Of a DNA stretch of 64,000 nt, positions 47,355 through 56,239 are shown one piece after another. Position 1 is the first letter of the stretch, and every line of letters begins with the position of its first letter. The stretch is from Hydrogenophaga sp. (GTDB lineage Bacteria; Pseudomonadota; Gammaproteobacteria; Burkholderiales; Burkholderiaceae_C). Location: positions 1-64,000 of the forward strand of contig JAURYH010000020.1 in assembly GCA_030653975.1 (NCBI GenBank), read 5' to 3'. The notes under the pieces were generated by a model. It was not told the origin of the DNA. It made no database searches and saw only the letters and a list, made by a program, of their open reading frames with translations. Made by a program: the position numbers and the translations under genes.

Positions 47355-48272
47355 TCATTTTTTCCGCATCAGCGTCGACTTGCCGAACAGGCTCTCGATC
47401 AGGTCCACGGCCAGCTCGGCGGTGCGGTTGCGCACGTCGAGGGCGGGGTTGAGTTCCATCACGTCCATCGAGGCCAGGCGCCCGGTGTCGGCGATCATTT
47501 CCATGCAGAGCTGGGCTTCGCGGTAGGTCGGGCCGCCGGGCACGGTGGTGCCCACGCCGGGCGCGATCTCGGGGTCGAGAAAATCGACGTCGAAGCTCAC
47601 GTGCAGGTGGGTGTTCTCGTCCATGCCCATGAGCGCCTGCTCCATGGTGTGGCGCATGCCCATCTCGTCGATGTAGCGCATGTCGAACACCTCCAGCCCG
47701 GCTTCGTGCACGAAGCGCTTCTCACCGGCGTCCACGCTGCGGATGCCGATCTGGCGCACCACGTCGGCGGCGATGGCCGGTGTCTGCCCGCCGATGCCGG
47801 TGAGTTCGGCGGGGCCGTGGCCGCACAGCACCGCCACCGGCATGCCGTGGATGTTGCCGCTGGGTGTGAGTTCGGCGGTGTTGAAATCGGCGTGGGCATC
47901 GAGCCAGAGCACGCGCAGCTTCTTTCCCATTTCACGGCAGTGGCGCGCCACCGCGCTGATGGAGCCGATGCCCAGGCAGTGGTCGCCACCGAGCACGATG
48001 GGCAGGTGGCCCCGGGTGAGTTCGGCATGCACCGCCTCGTGCAGGGTCAGGTTCCAGGCCACCACTGCCGCCAGGTGCCGGTAGCCGTCGGCCGGGGGCA
48101 GCCAGGGGTTGGCCGGACCGGCGAGGTTGCCGCGGTCCGTGACCCGCAGGCCATGGTTTTCGAGCATGGCCGCAAGGCCTGCCACGCGCAGGGCCTCCGG
48201 TCCCATGGAGGCGCCGCGGGCGCCCGCGCCGATGTCGGTGGGTACACCGATGAGGCTGATGTCGAGTTGCAT
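47355..48272 (-). CDS. rocF: Arginase
   Basis: 305 residues from the ATG at 48272. All metal-ligand motifs of the ureohydrolase family are present: LGGDHCLGIGS, VLWLDAHADFNT and SFDVDFLDPEIAPGVGTTVPGG, followed by MDVMELNPALDVRNRTAELA. Arginase-type spacing (SGNIHGMPVAVL) rather than agmatinase. Converts arginine to ornithine and urea. Monocistronic, 3' end in a type A repeat. Confidence 0.95.
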   Translation of the reverse strand: MQLDISLIGVPTDIGAGARGASMGPEALRVAGLAAMLENHGLRVTDRGNLAGPANPWLPPADGYRHLAAVVAWNLTLHEAVHAELTRGHLPIVLGGDHCLGIGSISAVARHCREMGKKLRVLWLDAHADFNTAELTPSGNIHGMPVAVLCGHGPAELTGIGGQTPAIAADVVRQIGIRSVDAGEKRFVHEAGLEVFDMRYIDEMGMRHTMEQALMGMDENTHLHVSFDVDFLDPEIAPGVGTTVPGGPTYREAQLCMEMIADTGRLASMDVMELNPALDVRNRTAELAVDLIESLFGKSTLMRKK

Positions 48273-48347
48273 GGCGCGATTGTGCGGCAAGTGCTGCGGA
48301 TGCGCACCCCGCTCATGGGGTCGCCCATGGGCCGTCAGTGCATGCAC

Positions 48348-51300
48348 TCAGCCCCGCGGGAGTTCGATGTGGAACGTGGTGCCCTGACCCGGCGTGCTGT
48401 TGGCCCAGATGCGCCCCGTCATGCGTTCGATCGCCTTGTGGGCCATGGCCAGACCGATACCCGTGCCCGGAATCTGGTCCTGCCGGTGCAGTCGCTGGAA
48501 CATGCCGAAGACGCGATCGTGGTGCTTCATGTCAAAGCCCATGCCGCGGTCGGCCACCTGCAGGTGGACAACGCCATCCTGCCCGTGGGCTTCGATGCGG
48601 ATTTCCGGCGCCCTTTCGGTGGGCGTGAACTTCAGCGCGTTGTCCAACAGATTGCGCAGGACCATGGCCAGCCCCCTGGGGTCGGCCATGACCTGCAGGT
48701 GATCGGGCACGTCGACCTGCAACTGGCCCTGGCGCTCCTTCAGGTTGTCCTGGAAGGGAAGGCACACCTCTTGCACAGCCTTCGCCAGCGCCACGGGCTT
48801 GACCTGTTCGGTCATCTGTTCCAGTCGGGCATAGGCCAGCAGGTCGCTGATGAGCTGCGACATGTGCAGGGTGGCGCGCTGGATGCGTTGCAGGTACTCG
48901 CGGCCCTGGTTGTCGAGCTGAGCGCCGTGCTCTTCCAGCAACAGGGCGCTGAACCCCTCGATGCCGCGCAGCGGTGTGCGCAGGTCGTGCGAAGCGGAGT
49001 AGGTGAAGGATTCCAGCTCGCGGTTGACCGCCTGCAGCCGCTTGACGCTGGCTTCCAGCTGAACGGTGCGCTGGGCCACCTTCTGCTCCAGGTGTCCGGT
49101 CAGTTCGCGTATCCGGGCCTCGGCACCGGCGCGCAGTTTGAGGTTGACCAGCATCTGCGCAAACAGTCTGAGCAAGGCGATTTCTTCCTCGCCGTAGTGG
49201 TGTTGCTGACGCACCGAATCCAGACCCACATAGCCCAGGCAACTGTCCGGACCCATCAAAGGCAGGGTCATCAGGCTGCGGATGCCCTGGGGTTGCAGCA
49301 CCGCCTTCAAGGCGCCCTCTGGCATGGCGTCGACGTCGGGCACGTAGATCATGTCGCCGCGCAGGTGCGTGGCCACCCAGTCCGGGTCCCAGTCCATAGG
49401 CAGGTTCTGCAGCCTGGCTTGTTCGGACGGGACGCCTTCGGCACACCACTCGTGGGTGTTCGAGCTGGTTCGGCTTTCAAGGTTGTAGTCGAACAGGTAA
49501 GCCCGGTCGGCCGAAACGAATTGACCCATGTCGCCCAGCGCCTCGTTGATGGCGGCGTCCATCTGCTGCACCGGCAGGTTGATGAAACGGCTGGCGAGGC
49601 GGAACAGCAACACCACAAAATGGTTCAGGCGCTCGCGATCATTTTCGAGCCGTTTCTGATCGGAGATGTCGCGCACAACCGTCACCACCTGCTCGCCACC
49701 GGGCAGGCGCGCCAGGCGGGCCTCGAAATGGTGGGTCCCGGTCGCTAGCGGCAGGCTGTATTCGTGCCGAACCAGTTGACCGCAACGGGCCTCGGCAAGC
49801 CGTTTCAGGAACGGACCGCAGAACGTCGGCGGCATGACGTCTTGCAATCGCCGACCGATGAAGTCTTCGGGCCGGGTGAAGAGCAGATTTTCGGCGCTGG
49901 CCTTGTGATCCAGGACCGTGCCGTCGGCGTCCAGCAGGAAGAACAGGTCGGGCAGCACATCGAAAACACGCGCCAGCATCTGCCGTTGCTGCTGGGCGGT
50001 CTGTTCGGCCGCCTTGAGCTCGGAGAGGTCCATGGAGGTGCCGATGTAGCCGAGGAAAAGGCCATCGGCATCGTGCCGGGGCATGCCCTGATCGAGCATC
50101 CACCGGTAGCTTCCGTCCCGGTGGCGCAGCCGGAATTCCGTGGAAAACGGTTGCCGCGCCTCGGCAGCCCTGGCATACGCGGCCTGGTAGCGCCTCTGGT
50201 CGTCCGGGTGGATGCCTTCGGTCCAGTTCCGGCCCAGTTCCTTGTCTGCGTTGCGCCCGGTGAACTCCAGCAGACGCTGATTGACCCAGTCGCACTGCAT
50301 GCGTTCGTCGCAGGTCCAGAACAGGGCCGGGGATGCGTTGGCCACCGTTTCCAGCCGGTGCAGCGTCTGGCGCTGGGCTTCTTCCAGTGAGCGGCGCTCC
50401 GTGACTTCGAAGGCGGTTCCTGCCATGTAGGTGGCTTGGCTGTCTTCGTGCCAGAGCGCGTGCCCCTGGGTCTCGAACCAGCGGTAGGCCCCGCTGGCAT
50501 CGCGCAGCCGGAAGGTCTCTTCGAACGGGGCCTGCTCCTGCAGGTGGCGAATCAGCGCGTCGCGCATGGGGGCCTGGTCGTCGGCGTGCAGCAGGTCGGT
50601 GAATACCTGCAGGGACCGCCCGGGTGGTGGCGGTTTCAGCCCCAGGCCGTTCCAGATGGCGGTCGGCACGTGCAGCACCCGGGTTTGCGCATTCCAGTCC
50701 CACACATGGCCTGAAGCGGCCGCGAGCCGGAAACGTTGCTCACTTTCGGTCAGGGAGCGCAACGAACGGTCCAGCCGCCGGCTGCCATAGCCCATGGCCA
50801 GGGTCAGCAGCGCACAGGCGCCCAGCAGGTAGGGCAACTGGCCGTACCAGCTGGCCAGCACGGTGGTGGTTGGGATGCCATAGACGATGGCCAGCTGTTC
50901 GGCGCCGTTGTTCAGCTGCTGGAAGGCGACGCGGCGCGCAACGCCATCGAGCTGCCCGACGGTGTCGAAAACGCCGTGTTTGTTGTGCGCGAGCAAGCGG
51001 GCCAGCGCCGGGTCGACGGCTTGTCCCAGATGGGCTTCAACATGCGGCGCGCTCGCGAGCACGGTGGCACCGCCGTCGGGTTCCAGGCGGAACAGGGCCA
51101 CGCCACCGCCGTTGGGCGCGCGTTCGGCCTCCAGCCGGCTGAGCAGGGGTGAGATGGCGATGTCGGCGCCGTAGGCGGTGATGCCGTGGCCGTTGGGCGC
51201 CGCCTTCCAGATCAGCGGGATCACCCGGTTCAGCGGAGTCCCCTGGGGGAGCCCCACGTGCCACCGGTCCTGGGAGAGCGCCGTGAGGTCGTGGCGTGGG

Positions 51301-51770
51301 GGCCGGTTTTCGTCTGCGGGGGGCGATCCCAGGGCCACGAGATCGTCGACCTGCCCGTTGTGGTCCAGCGCGTGCAGTTCGAAGGGCAGGGACAGGGAGG
51401 AAAGCAGGGCCGCGCGGTCAGTCACCGCTTCCCCCAGCCCGGCGTCTGCGGGGGGGCCGGGGGCACGCGATTGCAGCCGGGATTCGGCCTGCTCGATGAC
51501 CTTGCGCGCCACGGCCAGGGACTGCTCGACGTCCTTGACCAGCCGGGCAACCCGGCGCACCGCCACTTTGCCCGCATCGTCGAGCGTGCGTTGGCGTTCC
51601 TGCCACGCAAAGGCGACGGTGCCCGCCAGCAGCAGGCCGATGGTCGAGGCGGTCAGCCAGTGCAGAAGACGCCGCTCGGAGGTCGGGCCGGTTTCCGCCG
51701 GTGGAGCAGGTGTGCGTCCGGCCCATGAGGGCGGCGCAGCAGGCGGCTGGGAACCAGTGAGGGGCGGCAT
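48348..51770 (-). CDS. Multi-PAS/GAF sensor histidine kinase
   Basis: 1140 residues. A transmembrane helix near residues 35-55, a periplasmic sensor domain of about 255 residues (CHASE/Cache-like, unassigned), and a second helix near 312-332. Then come three PAS/PAC units (starting near FRLAAASGHVWDWN, LETVANASPALFWTCDER and FDVLPDLFFLLDADG), a GAF domain (MGQFVSADRAYLFDY ... LPLMGPDSCLGYVGLD), a coiled linker, and a kinase core with H-box YSASHDLRTPLRGIEGF, N-box LRNLLDNALKFTP and G2 GTGIGLAMAHKAIERM. The H-box and phytochrome-like core suggest a HisKA/HWE-neighbour type. G1 reads DRGMGFD, Arg for the usual Asn. No response regulator is adjacent. Confidence 0.92.
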   Translation of the reverse strand: MPPLTGSQPPAAPPSWAGRTPAPPAETGPTSERRLLHWLTASTIGLLLAGTVAFAWQERQRTLDDAGKVAVRRVARLVKDVEQSLAVARKVIEQAESRLQSRAPGPPADAGLGEAVTDRAALLSSLSLPFELHALDHNGQVDDLVALGSPPADENRPPRHDLTALSQDRWHVGLPQGTPLNRVIPLIWKAAPNGHGITAYGADIAISPLLSRLEAERAPNGGGVALFRLEPDGGATVLASAPHVEAHLGQAVDPALARLLAHNKHGVFDTVGQLDGVARRVAFQQLNNGAEQLAIVYGIPTTTVLASWYGQLPYLLGACALLTLAMGYGSRRLDRSLRSLTESEQRFRLAAASGHVWDWNAQTRVLHVPTAIWNGLGLKPPPPGRSLQVFTDLLHADDQAPMRDALIRHLQEQAPFEETFRLRDASGAYRWFETQGHALWHEDSQATYMAGTAFEVTERRSLEEAQRQTLHRLETVANASPALFWTCDERMQCDWVNQRLLEFTGRNADKELGRNWTEGIHPDDQRRYQAAYARAAEARQPFSTEFRLRHRDGSYRWMLDQGMPRHDADGLFLGYIGTSMDLSELKAAEQTAQQQRQMLARVFDVLPDLFFLLDADGTVLDHKASAENLLFTRPEDFIGRRLQDVMPPTFCGPFLKRLAEARCGQLVRHEYSLPLATGTHHFEARLARLPGGEQVVTVVRDISDQKRLENDRERLNHFVVLLFRLASRFINLPVQQMDAAINEALGDMGQFVSADRAYLFDYNLESRTSSNTHEWCAEGVPSEQARLQNLPMDWDPDWVATHLRGDMIYVPDVDAMPEGALKAVLQPQGIRSLMTLPLMGPDSCLGYVGLDSVRQQHHYGEEEIALLRLFAQMLVNLKLRAGAEARIRELTGHLEQKVAQRTVQLEASVKRLQAVNRELESFTYSASHDLRTPLRGIEGFSALLLEEHGAQLDNQGREYLQRIQRATLHMSQLISDLLAYARLEQMTEQVKPVALAKAVQEVCLPFQDNLKERQGQLQVDVPDHLQVMADPRGLAMVLRNLLDNALKFTPTERAPEIRIEAHGQDGVVHLQVADRGMGFDMKHHDRVFGMFQRLHRQDQIPGTGIGLAMAHKAIERMTGRIWANSTPGQGTTFHIELPRG

Positions 51771-51845
51771 GTTGTGGGTTCGCTTGGCGCGGGATTCAGT
51801 CTAGCAGGGCCGAAACCCCCGGCCGGGCCCACAGGCCCCTGATCT

Positions 51846-54800
51846 TCACATGTTGCGCCGGTACTGGCCCCCCACCTCGAACAGCGCATGGGTGATCTGG
51901 CCCAGCGAACACACGCGCACCGCGTCCATCAGCACCTCGAACACGTTCTTGTTCTCGATCACGGCCTGCTTCAGGCGCGCCAGCTGGACCGGCGCTTCGG
52001 CTGCGTGGCGGTCGTGGAAGTCGAGCAGGCGCTGCAGCTGCGACTGTTTTTCCTCGTCGGTCGAGCGCGCCAGTTCGATGGACTCGGGCGTCTGGTCGCC
52101 CTGCGGGTTGCGGAAGGTGTTGACACCGATGATGGGGTACTCGCCGGTGTGCTTGAGCATCTCGTAGTGCATGCTCTCTTCCTGGATCTTGCTGCGCTGG
52201 TAGCCGGTCTCCATCGCACCCAGAACGCCGCCGCGTTCGGCGATCTTCTCGAACTCGCTCAGCACGGCTTCTTCGACCAGTTCGGTCAGCTCCTCGATGA
52301 TGAAGGCGCCCTGGTTGGGGTTCTCGTTCTTCGCCAGACCCCACTCGCGGTTGATGATGAGCTGGATCGCCATCGCGCGGCGCACCGATTCTTCGGTCGG
52401 CGTGGTGATCGCTTCGTCGAAGGCGTTGGTGTGCAGGCTGTTGCAGTTGTCGTAGATAGCGATCAGTGCCTGCAGCGTGGTGCGGATGTCGTTGAACTGG
52501 ATTTCCTGCGCGTGCAGCGAGCGACCGCTGGTCTGCACGTGGTATTTGAGCTTCTGGCTGCGTTCGTTGGCGCCGTAGCGCTCTTTCATCGCCACCGCCC
52601 AGATGCGCCGCGCCACGCGGCCGAGCACGGTGTATTCCGGGTCCATGCCGTTGCTGAAGAAGAAGCTCAGGTTGGGCGCGAAGTCGTCGATGTGCATGCC
52701 GCGCGCCAGATAGGCCTCGACGAAGGTGAAGCCGTTGGACAGCGTGAACGCGAGCTGGCTGAGCGGGTTGGCGCCGGCTTCGGCGATGTGGTAGCCGCTG
52801 ATCGACACCGAGTAGAAGTTGCGCACGTCGTGGTGCACGAAGTACTCGGCGATGTCGCCCATCACCTTCAGGCTGAACTCGGTCGAGAAGATGCAGGTGT
52901 TCTGGCCCTGGTCTTCTTTCAGGATGTCGGCCTGCACCGTGCCGCGCACGTTGGCCAGCGTCCAGGCGCGGATCTTCTGGGTTTCGTCGTCGGTAGGGTC
53001 GCGGCCGTTGTCGGTGCGGAACTTGTGCAGGCTCTGGTCGATGGCGGTGTTCATGAACATCGCCAGGATGCTCGGCGCCGGGCCGTTGATGGTCATGGAG
53101 ACCGAGGTCGCCGGGTGACAGAGGTCGAAGCCGCCGTAGAGCACCTTCATGTCGTCCAGCGTGGCGATGGAGACGCCCGAGTTGCCGACCTTGCCATAGA
53201 TGTCCGGGCGTGGATCGGGGTCGTTGCCGTAGAGCGTGACCGAATCGAAGGCGGTGGACAGGCGCTTGGCGGGCATGCCTTCGCTGAGCAGCTTGAAGCG
53301 GCGGTTGGTGCGGAAGGCGTCGCCTTCGCCGGCGAACATGCGCGTCGGGTCTTCACCTTCGCGCTTGAAGGCGAAGGTGCCGGCGGTGAAAGGAAAGCTG
53401 CCTGGCACGTTGTCGAGCATCAGCCATTGGAGGATTTCACCGTGGTCCTCGTACTGCGGCAGGGCCACCTTGCGGATGGTGGTGCCCGAGAGCGACTTCG
53501 TGGTGAGCGCGGTGCGGATTTCCTTGTCACGGATCTTCACCACGTATTCGTCGCCCGCGTAGGCCTTCTGCATGTCGGGCCACTGCGTGAGCAGCTTGCG
53601 CGCCGCCGGATCCTGCTGCAGTTCGCGCGCCTGGGCGAGGTCGATGGCGGCTTCCGAGGCTTTCGGGCGGTTGGGTTTGTCGACCGCCAGCATCTCGGCG
53701 GCGGCACGCAGTTGCTGGATTTCCCGCGCCAGTTTCGCCTGCGCGCGGGCCTTCTTCTTGTAGCTGCGCACCGTGTCGCTGATCTCGGCCAGGTAACGCG
53801 TGCGGGCCGGCGGCACGATGGGCGTCTGGTTGGTGCTGTGGCGCACGGTGACCCGCGGCAGGAGGCCCTCCGTCAGCGGCAGGCCGAGTTCGGTCAGGCG
53901 GGCCTTGAGCGCCTGGTAGAGCGCGGTCACGCCGTCGTCGTTGAAGCGCGCGGCCATGGTGCCGAACACCGGCATCTGGTCGGGCATCACGGTGAAGGCC
54001 TCGCGGTTGCGCTGCACCTGCTTGGCGACGTCGCGCAGCGCGTCGGCCGCGCCCTTGCGGTCGAACTTGTTGATGGCGACGAACTCGGCGAAGTCGAGCA
54101 TGTCGATCTTCTCCAGCTGGCTGGCGGCGCCGAACTCGGGCGTCATCACGTACATCGGGATGTCCACGTGCGGCACGATGGCCGCATCACCCTGGCCGAT
54201 GCCCGAGGTCTCAACCACGATCAGGTCGAAGCCCGCCACCTTGCAGGCCGCCACCACGTCGGGCAGGGCGGCGCTGATCTCGCTGCTGTTGTCGCGCGTG
54301 GCCAGGCTGCGCATGTAGACGCGCTGACCGTTGCTCCAGGGCGCGATCGCATTCATGCGGATGCGGTCGCCCAGCAGGGCGCCACCGCTCTTGCGGCGCG
54401 AGGGGTCGATGGAGATCAGGGCAATGCGCAACGCGTCGTCCTGGTCGAGCCGGAAGCGGCGGATCAGCTCGTCGGTCAGGCTGGACTTGCCCGCGCCGCC
54501 GGTGCCGGTGATGCCCAGCACTGGGGTCTTGTGGCTGGCGGCTTCGCTGCGGATGGCCTGCACCAGGGCGGCATCCGCCTGGCCGTTTTCCAGCGCCGTG
54601 ATCAGCTGCGCCAGCGCACGCCAGTTCATTTCGGTATGGCCCTGGATCGCTTCGAGGGCCTTGGGCGCGTAGCCGCTGATGTCCAGGTCGCAGCGCATCA
54701 CCATCTCGCCGATCATGCCGGCCAGGCCCATGCGCTGGCCATCTTCGGGACTGTAGATGCGGCCCACGCCGTAGCTGTGCAGTTCGCGGATTTCCGCCGG

Positions 54801-55139
54801 CACGATCACGCCGCCGCCGCCGCCGAACACCTGGATGTGCTCGCCGCCGCGCTGCTTGAGCAGGTCCACCATGTACTTGAAGTACTCCACGTGGCCACCC
54901 TGGTAGGAGCTGATCGCGATGCCCTGCGCGTCTTCCTGCAGCGCGGCGGTGACCACCTCGTCGACCGAGCGGTTGTGCCCGAGGTGGATCACCTCGGTGC
55001 CCATGCCCTGCAGGATGCGGCGCATGATGTTGATGGCGGCGTCGTGGCCATCGAACAGGCTGGCGGCGGTGACGAAGCGCACCTTGTTGGTGGGGCGGTA
55101 GCTGGCCAGGGCCTTGAAATCGGCGGACAGGTCGGTCAT
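51846..55139 (-). CDS. icmF: Fused isobutyryl-CoA mutase IcmF
   Basis: 1097 residues. Residues 1-150 bind cobalamin ([12 protein letters not shown] corresponds to the DxHxxG motif, with Ala at the last position as in IcmF). Residues about 205-400 are a MeaB-like G-protein chaperone ([14 protein letters not shown]-loop, [11 protein letters not shown]), then a linker and the substrate-binding TIM-barrel domain from about 540 ([39 protein letters not shown]). This order is unique to IcmF, which interconverts isobutyryl-CoA and butyryl-CoA (and isovaleryl/pivalyl-CoA) with adenosylcobalamin. Annotation as methylmalonyl-CoA mutase would be incorrect. Operon with ppk2. Confidence 0.93.
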   Translation of the reverse strand: MTDLSADFKALASYRPTNKVRFVTAASLFDGHDAAINIMRRILQGMGTEVIHLGHNRSVDEVVTAALQEDAQGIAISSYQGGHVEYFKYMVDLLKQRGGEHIQVFGGGGGVIVPAEIRELHSYGVGRIYSPEDGQRMGLAGMIGEMVMRCDLDISGYAPKALEAIQGHTEMNWRALAQLITALENGQADAALVQAIRSEAASHKTPVLGITGTGGAGKSSLTDELIRRFRLDQDDALRIALISIDPSRRKSGGALLGDRIRMNAIAPWSNGQRVYMRSLATRDNSSEISAALPDVVAACKVAGFDLIVVETSGIGQGDAAIVPHVDIPMYVMTPEFGAASQLEKIDMLDFAEFVAINKFDRKGAADALRDVAKQVQRNREAFTVMPDQMPVFGTMAARFNDDGVTALYQALKARLTELGLPLTEGLLPRVTVRHSTNQTPIVPPARTRYLAEISDTVRSYKKKARAQAKLAREIQQLRAAAEMLAVDKPNRPKASEAAIDLAQARELQQDPAARKLLTQWPDMQKAYAGDEYVVKIRDKEIRTALTTKSLSGTTIRKVALPQYEDHGEILQWLMLDNVPGSFPFTAGTFAFKREGEDPTRMFAGEGDAFRTNRRFKLLSEGMPAKRLSTAFDSVTLYGNDPDPRPDIYGKVGNSGVSIATLDDMKVLYGGFDLCHPATSVSMTINGPAPSILAMFMNTAIDQSLHKFRTDNGRDPTDDETQKIRAWTLANVRGTVQADILKEDQGQNTCIFSTEFSLKVMGDIAEYFVHHDVRNFYSVSISGYHIAEAGANPLSQLAFTLSNGFTFVEAYLARGMHIDDFAPNLSFFFSNGMDPEYTVLGRVARRIWAVAMKERYGANERSQKLKYHVQTSGRSLHAQEIQFNDIRTTLQALIAIYDNCNSLHTNAFDEAITTPTEESVRRAMAIQLIINREWGLAKNENPNQGAFIIEELTELVEEAVLSEFEKIAERGGVLGAMETGYQRSKIQEESMHYEMLKHTGEYPIIGVNTFRNPQGDQTPESIELARSTDEEKQSQLQRLLDFHDRHAAEAPVQLARLKQAVIENKNVFEVLMDAVRVCSLGQITHALFEVGGQYRRNM

Positions 55140-55172
55140 GGTCGTGTCTCTCTCGGGGTTTCTTGTGGGTCG

Positions 55173-56072
55173 TTATTCGATGCGCAGGCCCTTGAGGGCC
55201 ATGTCTTCGGGTGGAAAGCGCAGGTTCAGCGCCTTGAGCGTGTCGCGCACCAGGGTGGCGATCATCAGGTTGCGGTGTGTCTTGGAATTGGCAGGCACCA
55301 CGGTCCAGGGCGCCCAGGGCGTGCTGGTGGCACCGAGCAGGTCTTCGTAGGCGCGCTGGTAGTCGGGCCATTGCTTGCGCACATCCAGATCGCCGAGGCT
55401 GAATTTCCAGTGTTTGTCCGGGTCGTCGACGCGCTCCTGCAGGCGCTCGCGCTGCTCGTCGAAACCGATGTGCAGCATGCACTTGAGGATCACGGTGCCG
55501 GTTTCGGCCAGCAGGCGCTCGAAGTCGTTGATGTGGGCGTAGCGCTGGCGCGTCTGCTCGGGCGTGATCCAGCCGTTGACCACCGGCACGAGCACGTCTT
55601 CGTAGTGGCTGCGGTTGAACACCATGATCTCGCCGGCGCCCGGCACCTTCTGGTGGATGCGCCAGAGGTAGTCGTGATTCCGTTCGGCTTCGGTGGGCGC
55701 TTTCCAGCCCACGGTGTGCACGCCCAGCGGGCTGCACTGGCTGAGCACACCGCGCACGGTGCCGTCCTTGCCCGAGGTGTCGGTGCCCTGCAGGACCACC
55801 AGCACTTTGTAGCGGCCGTCGGCGTAGAAGAGGTTCTGCAGCTGGTCGATTTCCTGGGCCAGAGACTGCAGCACGACCTGGTCGGCGTTTTTGTTGCCGA
55901 TGGAGAAGGGTTTGGCGCCCGGGTTGAACGATGCCAGCGAGGGGCCATTGCCGTTCTTCCCGTTTTTGCCATTGCCGGACGGCTCGATCTGCCAGGCTTG
56001 CCAGGGGCTGCCCTTGGCGGCGCGGACAGCCGTGGCCGGGAAGGGCAGTGAAGCGTCGCTCGGATTGGGCAT
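55173..56072 (-). CDS. ppk2: Polyphosphate kinase 2 (PPK2)
   Basis: 299 residues. P-loop-kinase core with Walker A VLQGTDTSGKDGTVRG, Walker B IMVFNRSHYEDVLVP and lid region YAHINDFERLLAETGT; the N-terminal GNGKNGKNGNGP stretch is low complexity. PPK2 enzymes phosphorylate (d)NDP or NMP with polyphosphate; the length and absence of duplication fit the class III/short group, but class assignment is tentative. Located 33 bp upstream of icmF on the same strand; a regulator-type palindrome lies in its promoter region. Confidence 0.9.
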   Translation of the reverse strand: MPNPSDASLPFPATAVRAAKGSPWQAWQIEPSGNGKNGKNGNGPSLASFNPGAKPFSIGNKNADQVVLQSLAQEIDQLQNLFYADGRYKVLVVLQGTDTSGKDGTVRGVLSQCSPLGVHTVGWKAPTEAERNHDYLWRIHQKVPGAGEIMVFNRSHYEDVLVPVVNGWITPEQTRQRYAHINDFERLLAETGTVILKCMLHIGFDEQRERLQERVDDPDKHWKFSLGDLDVRKQWPDYQRAYEDLLGATSTPWAPWTVVPANSKTHRNLMIATLVRDTLKALNLRFPPEDMALKGLRIE

Positions 56073-56139
56073 GTTGTCTCCGGGAGTTTGGGCTGGCAGG
56101 GTGCATCAGTGGCGACCCGACGTCAATCCGTTTGAATTG

Positions 56140-56155
56140 ACGTTTACGTAAACGT
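56140..56155. promoter_or_regulatory. 16-bp perfect palindrome upstream of ppk2-icmF
   Basis: ACGTTTACGTAAACGT is self-complementary and is flanked by TTG and AAT, giving near-symmetry over 21 bp. It lies 68 bp upstream of the ppk2 start, a position suited to an operator. It resembles, from memory, operators of MerR-type LiuR regulators of branched-chain amino acid catabolism, which would suit icmF. Confidence 0.6.
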
Positions 56156-56172
56156 AATGTTAACCCGTTTCC

Positions 56173-56204
56173 CAAAAAACATGGAGCGCCGAAGCGCTCC
56201 ATGT
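56173..56204 (-). terminator. Rho-independent terminator of the TRAP operon
   Basis: On the minus strand the 10-bp stem ACATGGAGCG / CGCTCCATGT (56179-56188 and 56195-56204, six-base loop) is followed by GTTTTTTGGG. It lies 36 bp past the dctM stop. Confidence 0.9.
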
Positions 56205-56239
56205 TCAAAGGGGACATCCGCCCCGGCGCTTGGAAGGCC

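Noticed and set aside
51846..55139. Annotation as methylmalonyl-CoA mutase
   Set aside because: Domain order (cobalamin-binding, G-protein, mutase in one chain) is that of IcmF, not of MCM.
51888..56051. A 1387-codon open frame on the plus strand across icmF and ppk2
   Set aside because: It is antisense to two clear genes. High GC makes the complementary frame free of stops; the translation is His/Gln/Arg/Val-rich and resembles no family.
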